Below the pieces are notes generated by a model that was given only the letters and a program-made list of their open reading frames with translations, was not told where the DNA came from and made no database searches. A stretch of 64,000 bases of DNA, taken from the NCBI GenBank assembly GCA_027625915.1, contig JANTQA010000051.1, forward strand, positions 4,836,501-4,900,500, read 5' to 3'. Position 1 is the first letter of the stretch. Each line of letters begins with the position of its first letter. A program made the position numbers and the translations under genes. Positions 1 to 12,011 of the stretch are shown piece after piece. The DNA comes from Anaeramoeba flamelloides. Taxonomy: Eukaryota > Metamonada > Anaeramoebidae.

Positions 1-699
1 TGGTTAAATGTTTGAAATTCCTGATCATATAAAAAGTGGTTTCTCAAAGTATTATCAAAAAATCAAAAGTTTTAAAAGAAAAAGATAAAAATAGATTTAA
101 TGCTTTTTAAAAAAAAATTGAGAAATATTACAATCTTTTTGAATATTAGAAAGGAATACAGAATAGTTTTTAAATCAAATGAAATTCTAATGTTTTTTAT
201 AATAACTCAAAAATAAATTTAATTTTGAAAAAAATAGTCTTTTTTTATTACTCGATCAATAAACAATCTTAAATTAATATAATTGGAAAAGCTGGTTGAC
301 TAATAACTGTTAGAAAAATTTTCATAGATTTAACATCGCGGTTTTTGTTCCTGATTAATTGTTTATCGTAATACAATTCACATTTCATATAATTATTCTT
401 ATTTTAAAACATCTGATAGAAAGTTTGGTAGTAATAAATATAAAAAAAAAATAATATTAAATATTTTAGAACATAATAAATATCATAAAACTCTTATTAG
501 TTGGGAATTTAATTTTAATAATCAAAAATTAATAAATTTTCACTTTTTTTTTTCAGATTATTTATTAAAAACAACCAAGTTGAAAAGAGAATGTATTAGA
601 TAATTTTATCTGATATAATATAATTGTTTAAAAAAAAATAAATTTCAATACAACGTTAATTACATCTCATAAAGTAATCACAAATCAATTCAATATCAC

Positions 700-892
700 A
701 ATAAGTTCAACTTTTGTGGTAGAAACTTTCCACAAAATTTACTGTTAAAAAATCTCAAATTAAAGCACAAACTTTGGAATTTTTTTTTACACAAATTATT
801 TTCCTAATCTGAATTTTGTTCCTTAATTTGAGATTTTTCGTGTGCTTTAAAAATTTGTTGAAGTTTGTGTCTGAAAAGTGGAACTGACTGTA
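700..892. repeat. Palindromic MITE, TA-CAGTCAGTT family, degraded copy
   Basis: The right arm is well kept: it reads ttaatttgagattttt, then a GTGCTTTAA stretch, and ends gtggaactgactgTA at 892. The left arm is strongly diverged around its AAGTTCAACTTTTGTGG start. It matches the better copies at 21269-21471, 30493-30694, 31403-31605 and 32468-32669. Confidence 0.75.
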
Positions 893-899
893 TTTCAAT

Positions 900-1500
900 T
901 ATTTCTAATTTTTTTTTGTACATATTGCCAAAAATATCTTAATGAATAATAAACAAAAAATCAAAATTTCTTAATAAGTTAAAACTTTTCAAAGAATCAA
1001 AAATAATTCAATTTCATTAAATTTGGGAATATTTTTGATTTTTGTAAAATATAAAAATCATATTTTCATCTTATTATTTTTTTTATTTTCATGCCATATT
1101 TTGAATTAATTAAACTTGTTTTCATTCGATCCAAATATTTTTTGAAATAATTGATATTAAACCAAAGTTATTTTGTTCAAAATATAAGAACTCAAATAAA
1201 ATTAGTTAATGATATCTAACCAATTGATTGATCAATAATTATTATTAGAATTAAAACAAAATTACGAATGTATTCTTTAGTTTTGCCAATCTCCAAAATT
1301 TTTAATACAATCTATGATTTAAGAATATTGATAATTATTAAAATTTTGTTTTATAAATATTGTAATTTATCAACAATTGTTAACATTCAAATTAGTATAT
1401 AGTTCTAATTTAGTATTTCTTTGAGAATTTTGTTTCAATAAGATTTTTTTTTTCAAAAATTGAATTTTTGTGTGTTAAAAATTTTGAATTGGGGTTTTTA
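900..1500 (-). repeat. Dispersed repeat family E, reverse-oriented copy
   Basis: Read on the minus strand this matches about 34160-34700. Shared landmarks are an end reading aaccccaattcaaaattttt followed by acacac, then tttataaattacaatact, a gatcgatcaat/gttagatac stretch and a run with tgatgaaaat. Parts also occur at 25530-25990 and 54665-55010. The terminus resembles the mariner-type ends elsewhere in the window, so it may be a long non-autonomous DNA transposon. No coding capacity is seen. Confidence 0.6.
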
Positions 1501-1639
1501 TTCAGATATATAGATTAAGAAAAAAAGAAAAAAAAAAGGAAAGTTATCGAAAATTTAAAAAAGGATTGATTATATCAAAACTTTCTCCAGATTATAATAC
1601 TCAATTCATTAATTTTCTTCAGATAAATCATCAGAATAA

Positions 1640-1970
1640 TGAAAATTGATTCTCCACCCGATCAAGTATCAATTCATCGTCAATGGTACGAAAAAATATT
1701 ATGTAAATTAGATTGAGCTTCATAAAATTCCATTTCATCCATTACTTCTTCTAGATATGGTGTTAAAAATTTTCTTTGTTCTTAGTTATTCCAAAATATA
1801 CCGAATAGTTTTTGTAATGGTTAAATTACGTTGACTGAATTCCATAAATTAACAGAATTAAAATTTTTATCAATGGGTGGTATTTTACTATAAGCAAGGT
1901 TATAATTATTCTTTATCCATGTAATATTCATTGATTTTTCTTTTGACAGTTTCAGTAAACTATCTTCCAT
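1640..1970 (-). pseudogene. Decayed coding remnant of unknown origin
   Basis: The minus strand shows protein-like reading that is visibly richer in mixed codons than its surroundings. It opens with a 49-residue piece starting MEDSLLKLSKEK (ATG at 1970), followed by pieces such as LTPYLEEVMDEMEFYEAQ and TIDDELILDRVENQFS. The whole is broken and gives no clear family match. It could be a dead mobile-element gene or a dead host gene; I treat it as a fossil and assign no function. Confidence 0.3.
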
Positions 1971-2928
1971 TTAATCAAATTGATTGATCCCTCTAAATAT
2001 TGATTGTGATATTATTTGTTTTCATTCAAAGCGATCCAAAGTTAATAAAAAAGATCCTTGTATTTAATAACTTACTACCAAAATAATTTTATCAAGTTTT
2101 CTTATTTCCTTTTTTTCCATTCTCAACTTACTTTATGTAAGAAAAAATATTTATAACATAAAAAACAAGTATTACATACCTCCCGTGGAAAATAATAAAC
2201 AAAACAGGATGGGTAACTTGGTAATAAAATTGTAAAAGTAAGAAATTATCCATGTAAAATAAGCAAATTCGATCAAATAGAAGATAAAAAGGCTGTTACA
2301 TAATCATTATTTCCCAAACTATAAACAAGAGTTTTAGTAAATAATAAAATTATAAATTAAGAATTGAATTTATGTTTTTGAGTGTTCTTAATTTAATCTT
2401 TAAATTGGAATTTTTTTTAGATTTTATCAATCATAATTATTAAAAAATCTTGACATTAATATTAATTTTTTTTTTCAATTCTTCTTTGTGTTTTTTCAAC
2501 CAATAAAAAACTTGAAATTTGTCGGTTTCCAAAATACTCAATTTTCTTCCCATCTAAATAACAATTTTACAATTAGTACACAAGGTCTGTAAAAAGAGTC
2601 TTAGATCTCTCCCTTCAAAATAAAAAAAAAAAAAAAATTACACAACTTGAGTTTCGATTGATTTGTTAAATTTTTTGCAATTTTCAACTCGTTATTATAA
2701 AACCAAGGAATTTTGAGAAAATTAAAGTCGAAATTTTTCATTTAAAAAATGACAGTATAAAACAATTTACAAAATATTTTCTGGAATAAAAAAAAGAATA
2801 AAAATAAAAGAAATTTTATTATTTGTTTTTTTTTTGATAAAATAAAAAAAAAATTAAAATAAAAATAAGAATAAAATACAATTTAAAAATATTGATATAT
2901 GAAATATATATATACATATAATTTCAAA

Positions 2929-3160
2929 ATTTTGGACACGCCTCAAATTTTTTATTCTGTTTATTTCATCATTTTGAACACATTGGTTTACCATTTTTTG
3001 GTTTTATATTTTTTTCTTTTATTTGGATGAAAATGATTACTTATAAAAACATTTATACTCTGTAACCTAAATGTGATTTAATATTGGGTTTGGAAAAATA
3101 CAATAAATTGGGTTTTTTTTTTACCTATTTTTGATTGGGGGTGTATCCAAAATATTCAAA
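2929..3160 (-). repeat. MITE, TGGACACACC-end family, copy B1
   Basis: The block starting tttcaaaattttggacacgc and ending gggtgtatccaaaat is the reverse complement of 54455-54665. Internally both share tttataaaaacattgatac-like and aaattgggttttttttt segments. The ends resemble mariner-type termini, so it is probably a non-autonomous Tc1/mariner relative. Confidence 0.7.
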
Positions 3161-3229
3161 TAAAGTTTATATATAAACATGTATGTATGTATATATATAT
3201 ATATCTCTATAAATATATGTTGGGAAAAT

Positions 3230-4823
3230 TTAGTCGTTGAAGCGAACTTCTTGATCTTCCAAATTGATTTCTGTTATCATTTCTTTATATTCTTTTGAAT
3301 TTAAAAATTGTGGATATGTGGAACGAGCCATTAATAAAAAAATTTCCTCATAAACGGTTTGAAAGCAAGTTTTGCCAAAGGGGTCGCTTTCGAATTCCAA
3401 AATGCATTTTTTTCTCACTTTGCTTGAAATGTTCAGGGTCAATGTACTATTTAATTTAATAAACGAGTTAATTATATTTTCTGTGAGTCTTTTTCTTTTC
3501 TTTTTCTTTTTGACCTTTTTTAGTTGTATACAGGCAGAATAAAATAATACGTTTTCAACTGAATAATCTGTTTTTGAAAATTCAATAAAATATTGAAGAC
3601 ATTTTTTATTTTTTAATAACTTTTTCATTTTATTAAAGATTGTTTCTTCTTCAGCGCCAAGATTCTTTGTTTTTTTATACGATAAATAGATTGGCCATGC
3701 TAATACCACTGTTTGTAGTGCATATCCGGTGGTGTATAATGCTATATCCTGTTTAAGACGATCGTTGGGGAGGTTCATGGAATAATTTATTGTTAAATAG
3801 CAAAACAAAACAAAACTAACTGCAAAGATTTCATTTCGTATTTTATAATGATCATTAATTTTTCGAATTTTTATGATTAACACTACCATGATTGCTAATT
3901 GTATGAAAGCTAGAATACCCCGAAATATTAATTTCCATGTTGATCGTGTGCATTTGGCACCAACTGTGCGATCAGACGAACAAAAATATAAAAGCATGCT
4001 GATTATAAAAAATAATAAATAATGGACGGAAAGGGCAATGGCCAAATATTTCCCAGTTATTAAAAATTGTTTTTTATAATAATTCTTTTCAACGTTTTTT
4101 AATTCAATTTCGGCATTGAACGCATCCCAATCTTCTTCTTCGTCTTCTGTGGCTGTTAACGATTTACCATTGCCGTGGGATTCTTTCTCTTCGTTGCTGT
4201 TGCAGTTGTCTTCTCTGTCGTCGGAGGTTCCTTCTTTTTTTGGTTTCATCTCTATTACATCACGCGTAATTACTGAGACCTGTTCTGAATTTAAGGAAGT
4301 AGATGTAAGATGGTTTTTCACTTTCAAATAGAATTTTTTTGAATTTTGTAATTTCTCTCTAAACAATATTGAAATAATTTTAATATTTTGTTTTATGTTA
4401 ATTGTGTTTTTTTTTTTTTTTTTTTTTTTTTTATTAATTATTTGATTTTTGGAATAGTAAAAGATATTTTAAAAAATGAGTAATAGAATAAATGATGAAT
4501 TGGAATTTGAAAAAGAAGAAAGAAAAATTATTAATAAAGGTTGTTTTATGTAAGTGAGTACTATCACTTTTAAAAAAGTGTTGCTAAAATTGTTTGATCC
4601 ACTTGTTTTAAGCTGTTTGAATAACTTTTTTTTCAAATTGCGAATACTCACTTTTTTAAAATGTCTTTAATAAAAAAAAAAATTATAAATATCGATAAAT
4701 TACATCTATTCCAAACATAACTTGAAATTTATGATAAACAAAACTAGATTTTTCTATCTGTTTTATCTTGAAAAAAAAAATGTTTCTATAATAACTTATT
4801 ATAGAACTTTATGGTTTATAATT

Positions 4824-4869
<46 letters not shown>

Positions 4870-7800
4870 TAATGTGATAACCTGAGAAAAATATTTTGTT
4901 ATTTATTTTAACGAATCAAAAAAATTCAAAACAAAAGATTGTGAAGAATAAAAGTCCAAGTTAATATTTACTTTGGAATAGTTTTTTTTTTTGATTTTTT
5001 GATGTTTAGAAATTGAAGATCTTCAAAAAAATTTAAAAGTTGTTGATCCTTCCATTAATATTTGGGGTGAAAAATTCAAATTTAAAATTTTGCCTCTATG
5101 AGGAATTTTTAGTCTTTTATTGAATTCCATGGTTTATAATAAGTTATTATACGACAACAAAAATCGATATAAAAAAGGAAAGTTTATAATAAAAAAAAAA
5201 AAAAAAATTCTATTTATCATAGATTACATGGTATGTTTGTGCCGGATGTAAAATACAAATAAAATATATGAATCTTCAATTATTATAAAAATGAGAAAAA
5301 AAAATTAATAAAGTAATAAAAACATTATTTAATTTCATAATTTGATATTGTATAAGTAACCCTTCCACTCTGAAATATCTTTGAGAATTATTTGTTTATT
5401 TTTAAAAATCGATTTATTGTGATAAATGCCTGAATGCTTTTTCTGTAAATAAAAAATCTTTTTATTAGAGTGAAATTGAAAAAAAAAATCTCAAAAATTC
5501 TAGACAAAAATCTATATATAAAAGTTATTCTTAGAAAAAAAGACCCATGGGCTATTGAATCTGATTAATCAAAATTATGAAATATATTGTTATTTTTCGA
5601 GAAATTTTCATCAAAGTTCTTATGGTTTGAAAACTTGAGGTAAAAAAGAAATAATAATAATAATAAAATTGAAAATAAAAAATTCCTCAAATATTTAAAA
5701 TAATAATATAAATCAGGGTACCTATCTCCCCACTCTGAGAGGTAGTGTCTTTTTTTTTTGTTTTTTTTTGTTTTTATTTCAAAATAATTGAGCAATATCT
5801 TTCATTTTATTCAATTCTTTTGAATTTTGGAAAAGCTAACGGCAATGGAATACCAATTATTAATCACGGGTTGTGGGATTTTTTATTTATTAAAGTTAAT
5901 CTTTTTACCGGATTTTTATTCCTCCAGTAAATTCATGTGAAGTTCTATCAAGTGAATAACTTTTCGGGGATTCAAAAGAATTGGGTAAAATATTTTCTTT
6001 TACTCAATTATTTTTAATTGCAGGAAACCAAACGAAAAGTGTCCGTAGAGTGCCTAGGTTTTTTTTTAATTTAGTAAATAAACTGTAATTTTTTCAAATT
6101 TTCAGTTTATTTTAAAAATTAAAAAAAGCCTAACCGGAAGTGTACTAGGTTTTTTTTTAATTTTGTCATGCAAATGAAATTATTACTTTTTTATTAACAT
6201 TTTAATTATTATTCTTCCTAACTCTTTTTTTTGGATTTTAATTGATAAAATTTTCTTTAATTGCTCCTTTCTCTAAATAAATAACTATTAATAAATATTT
6301 TTGGTATTACTTATTTTTGAGAAAATCAAAAAACAAATTAAATCCTAATTCTTTTACATTTGTGGCTTTTAGAAAAACTTGTTTTTAAAAATAGCGTAAT
6401 TTTTTTTGAGTGTTTGTTTTATATCCTTAAAAAAAAAAAAAATTAATTTATATGATTAAATTTCATATTAAACGCCATTTGTTATTACTGAAATTTTTAT
6501 AATGTGGCTATTTACAAATGATTTTTTTTTTCTAATTTGATCACAAAGTTCAAGAAGGAACAGCTAAATTAAATATTTTTTTTCCCATTTTTAATTGATT
6601 TGTAAATATCGTTTGTTTTTGATTCTTTCTGTGTTAGGCATTACAATTTATTTTATATTTTTTGTTTAATTTTAAAGAGCAATTTTGAAACCAAATTTTA
6701 ATTTTTTTCTCAAAATTTAATAAATATGGTAGTTATAATAATATAGTTTTCTAAAGTAATAATAACTTGATAATTATTACTAGTTGATTCTTCATTTATA
6801 AAATAATTAAACATAATTAAGATCATGAATTTTTTCTGTTTTTTTCAAAAGTTAAAATTTTGATTTTAATATTCACTGCTTCTGTTATCTTCAAAAAAAC
6901 AAAAATACCAATATTTTTGTATTCAATAGTTCATTTTTAAACTAGTTGAATTCTTTTTGTTCAATATTCGGAATAATTATATATATACACACACTGAAAG
7001 GTTTAAATTTAATTTTAATTTTTTTTCAAAGATCCATTTTTTTTTTTTTCAAAAGATCCAAGACTTTTCAAAGGGGCGTTAAAAACATTTTCTTGAAAAT
7101 ATAATAAAGAAAAAAGATAAAAGAATTTGATCGCTAAACTTCACTCAAATCTTCTAATTCTTATAATAAAAAAAAAAAACTGGTTTTAATTTTCTTTGTA
7201 ACAATAAACAAGTATTTTTTGTTAAAAAATGTATTTTATAAAGTGCGAAAACACATTATTTTACTTCTATTAAACCCCTTACTAGAAAATTAATTCCAAA
7301 CCACGAAACTTAAAATCTTATATTTTAATATAATTTCAAGGTTTATCATTTTTCAGACACCTTTTAAAAATAATTTAGAATTCGTAAAACGTCAAAAGTT
7401 GCTGAATTGGACTTATGAGAAATAAAAATCAAAAAATTAGTCAAAATTTGAGTTTGGGGTTTCTGTGATTTGCTTTTTCTAAAGTAATCAAAATATTCTG
7501 TCTTTTTTTTTTTTGACTATTGGATTTAAAATCTTCCAAAATATTTTGGATATTTTTTTTTTTTTGTTTAAAGGTTTTGGTTTGACAAGGTATGCCAACC
7601 GAGAAAAGAATGGCAAAAAATAGTTTTTTTATAGCTTTTAACATTTTTTGAAGATGAATTTTTGTTGATCTAAAAGTTTTTTCAAATTTAGTTTCAGGAA
7701 TCAAGCTAATTTTGTAAGGGGTTTTGGTGAATTTTCTCTAAAAAACGAATTAATTTTCTTTACAATTCATTTATATTTTGAACATGAAGAGTCTGATAAA

Positions 7801-10800
7801 TTTGAGAAGAGATCAAAAAAGGATTCTAAACCTTTCGCGTTTATTTGTCATTTTGATATTTGAAGTCATACATATTTCTACTTTGGGTTTTCTCATTTTT
7901 TTTCTAACTCGAGCCCTTTTTGAAAATTAACTGAATTTTTATATCTTTTGTTTTTTATAGAACCCGCAGAGATAGATAGAATCTATTGGGGGTGTTGGTT
8001 AACGAGATTCAATTTAAGCTTTGCTAATTAAAAAAAAAACAGTTTCTTCAATAGAGAAAGGTAACATATTTGTAAATTTATTCCTAACAAAATTAAAATT
8101 CAAGGTGAGGTTAATTATATTTACCTTCATTTTATTTCTGAATTCTTTTGGGTTGTGAATAAAGCTTTACTTTGGATTTTATCAATCTCGAAATTGTATA
8201 AAATATTTAATTTTCAAAATTTTAACAAAAAAAGGTGTAGTGGCGTAGATAAATCATGTTTACAAACTTTAACCCATTGCAAAAATATTACTACTGTATT
8301 TTTTTCAGGATTGGATATTTGAAGATACGAAGACACACCACATATACATACTTGATTCGGATTCATATTCAATTTTGAGTTTAGATCTTGAATTAATTAT
8401 AGATGGTTCAAAAATATTAATTTGTTTCAAAAATGTCCTCATATTTACAAAATTTTTGAAATAAAAGGTTTTTTTTTTTATAAAAATTTAAAAAATGATC
8501 TTTTTTTCATTTTTTTGTTAAAAAAATTTCAATTTAACCTCTCAATATCTTCATCTTTCTTTTTTAAAAATTTTTTAAAAGACTCCTATTTCTTGTTTAT
8601 ATACTGTTGTCGTTCCTATTGGTATGTTTCTTTTGTTTCTACAGTAAACCAATATTTTGTACATGGGTTAAATTTCCGTAGTTCTAAAGTTAAAAAACAC
8701 GGATTGGTTACACTTCCGTAACAAATGAAATTTGTTTCCAAATTATATTCCAAATAACAGTGTTGTTTTGGAATGTAAAAGCAAATGGTTTTTCTTTAAT
8801 TTCACAAAAATTGTTTGGTAAATTCTTTTTTATGGTAATTTTTGAAAAGTGAATTCGAACTTTTTGAACAAATTTTAGTGATAAATTCAATAAAATGTAA
8901 AATATTTTTTTAAGTTTAATTTTCATTTTTTACATCTATTAAGAGATATCGAAATTCGAGGCATGGTGACCATTGGAATTAATTCTATTAATCAATATTA
9001 GCCATTAAAATGGTTATCTGTTCAAGTAAATTCAAAATATTGCCTATCTTCGATTTGATTTTACAGGCTTTGAAAGTCTACGGTGAAATTTTCTCTAAAT
9101 CAGATTTTGAGGTTGATTTAGTTTTTGTAAAAAGTTGAATACGAGAATTAGAAAGTTGTATTGAATTTTTTTTTTTTTTTCCAATAAGAGTTAAGGTCTA
9201 TTTAAAATAAAGCAACTATAAGTGACAGATGGTCCAAAACATTGTGGAATTGTACTCCTTGTCTCAAGAGATAAAGTCCATAATTCATGTTTATTTTGAC
9301 CAATATATCCCCTATAGCGACTTTATTAAAGGGTTCTTAATATGAAAAAAAATTTAGTTAGATCTGAGATGAATAAAATTTGAGATCCTGAAATGGCTTT
9401 GAACATCAAATAATTCGTTGCAAATCCTTTTAATTTTTTACACTAGACATAACGAAAATTTTTTTGATCTTATCTTAAGGCTATGTTTCAGATTAACTCT
9501 TTTCTTTTTTTTTCAATGTGGGCATATTATTCCCGTCTTCAACTTTTTTAAAAACTCTATCAACATCGAAATTTGATCTAGAAAAAATTTCTCAGTTGAC
9601 TTTGGTTGACTATAAAATTTTAGTTTGATCCAAAAATTTTGGGAAATTCCTGAATAAACCAACCAAATTATAAAAATTTGTTTTTTTAAGTTGAGAGTGT
9701 GACTTTATTTTCACTTTATATTCAAGTGTATTCTTATTCTTTTCCTAAACTCTATAATATTTGAAAATTGGGTGGAAAGTAAGACAAAGAGGATTTTGGT
9801 TTGCAATCCTATTCAAGTCAAAATTTCGAATTTGGTTTAGAGAAAACTTTATCGAATATCAAAATGTTGATAAATAAAAAGAAAATTATAAATTTTCACC
9901 ATTTCTTGAATACAGGCATTCTTTTTGTTCAACAAATATGAAGTTAAGCACACTGGTAGTCCAAACTTGATTGTTAAATTCTGATAGCACTTAACGTGGC
10001 TTTTAAAAAATTTCATTTCAAAAATCAAGTAATTTAAACAGCTTCTCTTCGTTTAAGTCAGTAAAATCATTTCCTCGCCTTTTTTTTTAAAGTGGGGTTC
10101 AAAAAATCAGAACAAGTAAATTGAAAAAAAAAAGTTTTTTTCCATTTTTATAAATTAACCAACAAATTAATTGTGAAAATTAAACGTCAAGAGATCTTGA
10201 GGTTTTCAAATGCCTGGTTTTGTTTCAAGGGTTAATAACTGATATATAACGAGGTAAATTCTTTCAAAGATTTGAATTTCTTTTTGTGAAAAAAATATAC
10301 TGTTATTTGAATAATAAATAGTGAAAAATTTTCACTTACTTTTCCAGATTTTTCTTTTATAAATTAGATTTCTCAAAAAAGTAAGTTGTAATTTGAGATC
10401 TCAATTTGAAAAAGGAAATTGAAAAAGAAGTGAAATTTTTTCCCGTTTATAATTCAAAGGCCTGTAGTAACGTAATTTTTGGTCCTCTTTACAAAAAGAA
10501 ATTTAAAATAGTCTCTGCAAATCCTGATACTATTCAAATTACTAAATAGGTTTTCTTTTGGTTTTTTTGTAGAAAATTTTTTTTTAAAAAACTTTTTATT
10601 GTTGAACTGGTATTTGAATTCGAAGTGGGTGGAAATTTCACTTCATTTTCCTTATTTTTTATTTTTTATCAAGAAGGGTTTTTTTATGAAATTGTTGGTT
10701 TATTTGTTTTTAAAAATTTTTTGGATCTTCTTTTATCGATATTATTATTTTGGTTAACTCAGAACACTTAAATGACAGATTCTGAAGAATTGAAAAAAGC

Positions 10801-12011
10801 GAGAACGAGACGAAAATGAATACCATTTAAATTTCCAAGATTAGGGGATTAAAATAAAAAATATTGTGTTATTTCGAAAAATTGTTACAAGAATTTTTTA
10901 TTTGTTGATAAAAGATGTTCTTGATGAATGTGTTCAAAAAGAAAATCAATTTTACCTCATTTTGCTGTTTGTTGCTTTAATTTTAACAAAAGCAAAATTT
11001 TTTTGTTAGTAAAACGAAAGTCGCAATTTTTTTTTGAAGGGAAAAAAAATCAATTTTCTTCTGTTTATTTGAAGATCAACAACAACAAATATTAAAAGAT
11101 AAACCAATTTAAAAGTGAAAATTTTCAGAATTTTTAATTGTTTCTTTCATTTTAAGTGAGGGAATAGTCCTGGGAAACTTGATATTTGTCGAAAAGCTTG
11201 TGATTGTTTCCAAAGTTACATTAAAAAAATGGCTGTTTAGGGAAAAACAAATCGAACAAAATTTTCATTCAGCCACTTAAAGAGAAAACAAAAAAAGAAG
11301 ACTTCCATCAATCGATAGCACCTTATCTCTCAAAGGGTAGACCAAAACACAAAATCGAAAATAGTTCAAATTTTTTTGGGTTTAAAAAATATTTTTTCGA
11401 AAAGCCGAAAAAAAATTTTGTTGTATTTGATTATTGATGAACAGAAATAATGCCTTGGCTTCGGTTTTAATTGTTAAGAAAAAGTTGTTTTTTTCAGAAA
11501 AGAAAATAACGCCTAAAAAAAAAAGAATTTTTTCGAAAAGTGATGTTTACTATTTGGAAAATCTCAAAAAGATCAAAAAAAAAAAGAAGTAAAAAAACAA
11601 CAAACCTAGATAAGATATAAATAAAATAGAGCCTAGCAGCCATATAAAGAAAGACACCAATCCCAATACATTGAACCATTGTAAGATACATTTCAGCTAA
11701 AAAGCATTGTGTCGATCCACTCGCCTTTTCCTCTGTAATTGAGATGATATTGAAAACAGGGAACGAAAAGGTGACAAACCCGGTGATGATTAAAGAACGA
11801 GACTATATTTATTAAAAAGAAGAAATCAATTTTGAGGATACAAGAAAAAAAAAAACAGATTTTGTCTGGTGGAAAAGCCCCATCTCAGTGTTGTGAAATT
11901 TATTACCTTAATTGCTGAATGTTTCCTTTTTCTGAGAAAAAAGAAAAATAACAGTGATCCATAAACAAACATCACACAGGTGTTTGTAACTCTAAAGACT
12001 AAATTGTTCAT
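3230..12011 (-). CDS. Seven-transmembrane receptor fused to an RGS domain (three exons)
   Basis: Predicted membrane G-protein regulator: a 7TM bundle with a C-terminal RGS domain, which in this family speeds GTP hydrolysis by G-alpha. Exons on the minus strand: 12011-11907, 11802-11606 and 4358-3230, giving 476 aa. Donors are AAG|GTAATA and AG|GTTTGT; acceptors are ATATAG and TTTAG; phases 0 and 2 both fit. Exon 1 carries TM1 and ends RKRKHSAIK. Exon 2 carries TM2 and TM3 and ends AARLYFIYIL. Exon 3 carries a long acidic loop, TM4-TM7 (about residues 204-328), then RGS (about 343-460, with LQYFIEFSKTDYSVENVLFY and MARSTYPQFLNSKEY). A lysine block sits inside the RGS domain. An in-frame TAA two codons upstream supports the ATG at 12011. 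The exon 3 open frame has no ATG of its own at its 5' end, which is why the upstream exons are needed. The 7.2-kb intron is inferred. Confidence 0.82.
4476..5101 (+). CDS. Possible small two-exon gene nested antisense in an intron
   Basis: Not recognised. An ATG at 4476 opens a charged frame (MSNRINDELEFEKEERKIIN). If a donor at AAAG|GTTGTT (4540) is used, phase 1 joins exactly to an acceptor GATGTTTAG at 5009. The second piece reads EIEDLQKNLKVVDPSIN, then IWGEKFKFKILPL and a stop at 5099-5101, about 51 aa in all. A better-looking donor, GTAAGT at 4550, does not keep phase with this second exon. It lies 118 bp from exon 3 of the 7TM-RGS gene on the opposite strand. The amino-acid mix looks like a real coiled segment, but the gene could extend further or be chance. 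Confidence 0.3.
4826..4867. repeat. (AT)n microsatellite
   Basis: A 42-bp uninterrupted AT dinucleotide tract in the large intron of the 7TM-RGS gene. Confidence 0.95.
5540..6150 (+). repeat. Dispersed repeat family G, copy 1
   Basis: Matches about 32000-32460 and 33860-34040. Shared landmarks are gattaatcaaaatta, gaaattttcatcaaagttctta, aatataaatcagggta, ccactctgagag/ccactctcaggg, taccaattattaatca, and the gagtgcctaggttt stretch followed by an aaataaactg...gtttattt inverted pair and aaaaaaagcctaa. No coding capacity is seen. Confidence 0.6.
8230..8600 (+). repeat. Dispersed repeat family H, copy 1
   Basis: Matches 15420-15800 (atctttaacccatt, then ttttttcaggattgg/ttcccagctttggg, gaagacacaccacatatacat/gaagacatatatgcat, an aaaatgaaaa/aaaaatgatc stretch and a ctcaatatct/ctcgatactc stretch). 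A reverse fragment lies at about 33500-33610. The 99-codon open frame across 8422-8721 lies in this repeat and is not a gene. Confidence 0.55.
10298..10466. repeat. MITE, CTGGTATTTGAA family, copy T1
   Basis: The left end reads TActgttatttgaataataaat and the right end reads tataattcaaaggcctgTA. The arms are inverted (gtgaaaaattttcactta against aagtgaaattttttccc). A more diverged relative appears at about 10605-10824 (actggtatttgaattcg on the left). Other copies are at 46298-46480, 47331-47519, 47664-47891 and 48183-48438. Confidence 0.75.

Larger units (their letters stand above)
1..3229. other. Gene-free, repeat-rich stretch
   Basis: I see no intact gene here. It holds the degraded palindromic MITE at 700-892, a reverse copy of a dispersed repeat (about 900-1500), a decayed minus-strand coding remnant (about 1640-1970) and a MITE with TGGACACACC-type ends (about 2929-3160). 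The rest is A/T-rich DNA with homopolymer runs. It lies downstream of the 7TM-RGS gene, whose stop codon is at 3230-3232. Confidence 0.6.
4359..11605 (-). other. 7.2-kb intron 2 of the 7TM-RGS gene
   Basis: Donor GTTTGT at 11605 and acceptor TTTAG ending at 4359 join the TM3 exon to the TM4-7/RGS exon in phase. Inside are an (AT)n tract (4826-4867), repeat copies at about 5540-6150 and 8230-8600, CTGGTATTTG-type MITEs at 10298-10466 and about 10605-10824, a possible small plus-strand gene at 4476-5101 and a 38-codon plus-strand reading frame at 9229-9345. The rest is A/T-rich sequence in which I see nothing. Confidence 0.7.

Noticed and set aside
7441-7704. 87-codon lysine-rich open frame, minus strand, in the receptor intron
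   Set aside because: Starts at TTG, has no homology I recognise, and its K/N/F-rich composition is what A/T-rich DNA gives by chance. A possible acceptor upstream reads into a different frame.
8422-8721. 99-codon plus-strand open frame
   Set aside because: Phe/Lys-rich and located in a dispersed repeat also present at 15420-15800.
11130-11360. Possible transposase helix-turn-helix scraps (TLKKWLFREKQ, GRPKHK) on the plus strand
   Set aside because: Only short disconnected matches in different frames, with no inverted ends found around them.
11494-11691. 65-residue frame taken as a separate small membrane protein
   Set aside because: It is exon 2 of the 7TM-RGS gene read past its donor into the intron; only the part before AG|GTTTGT is coding.
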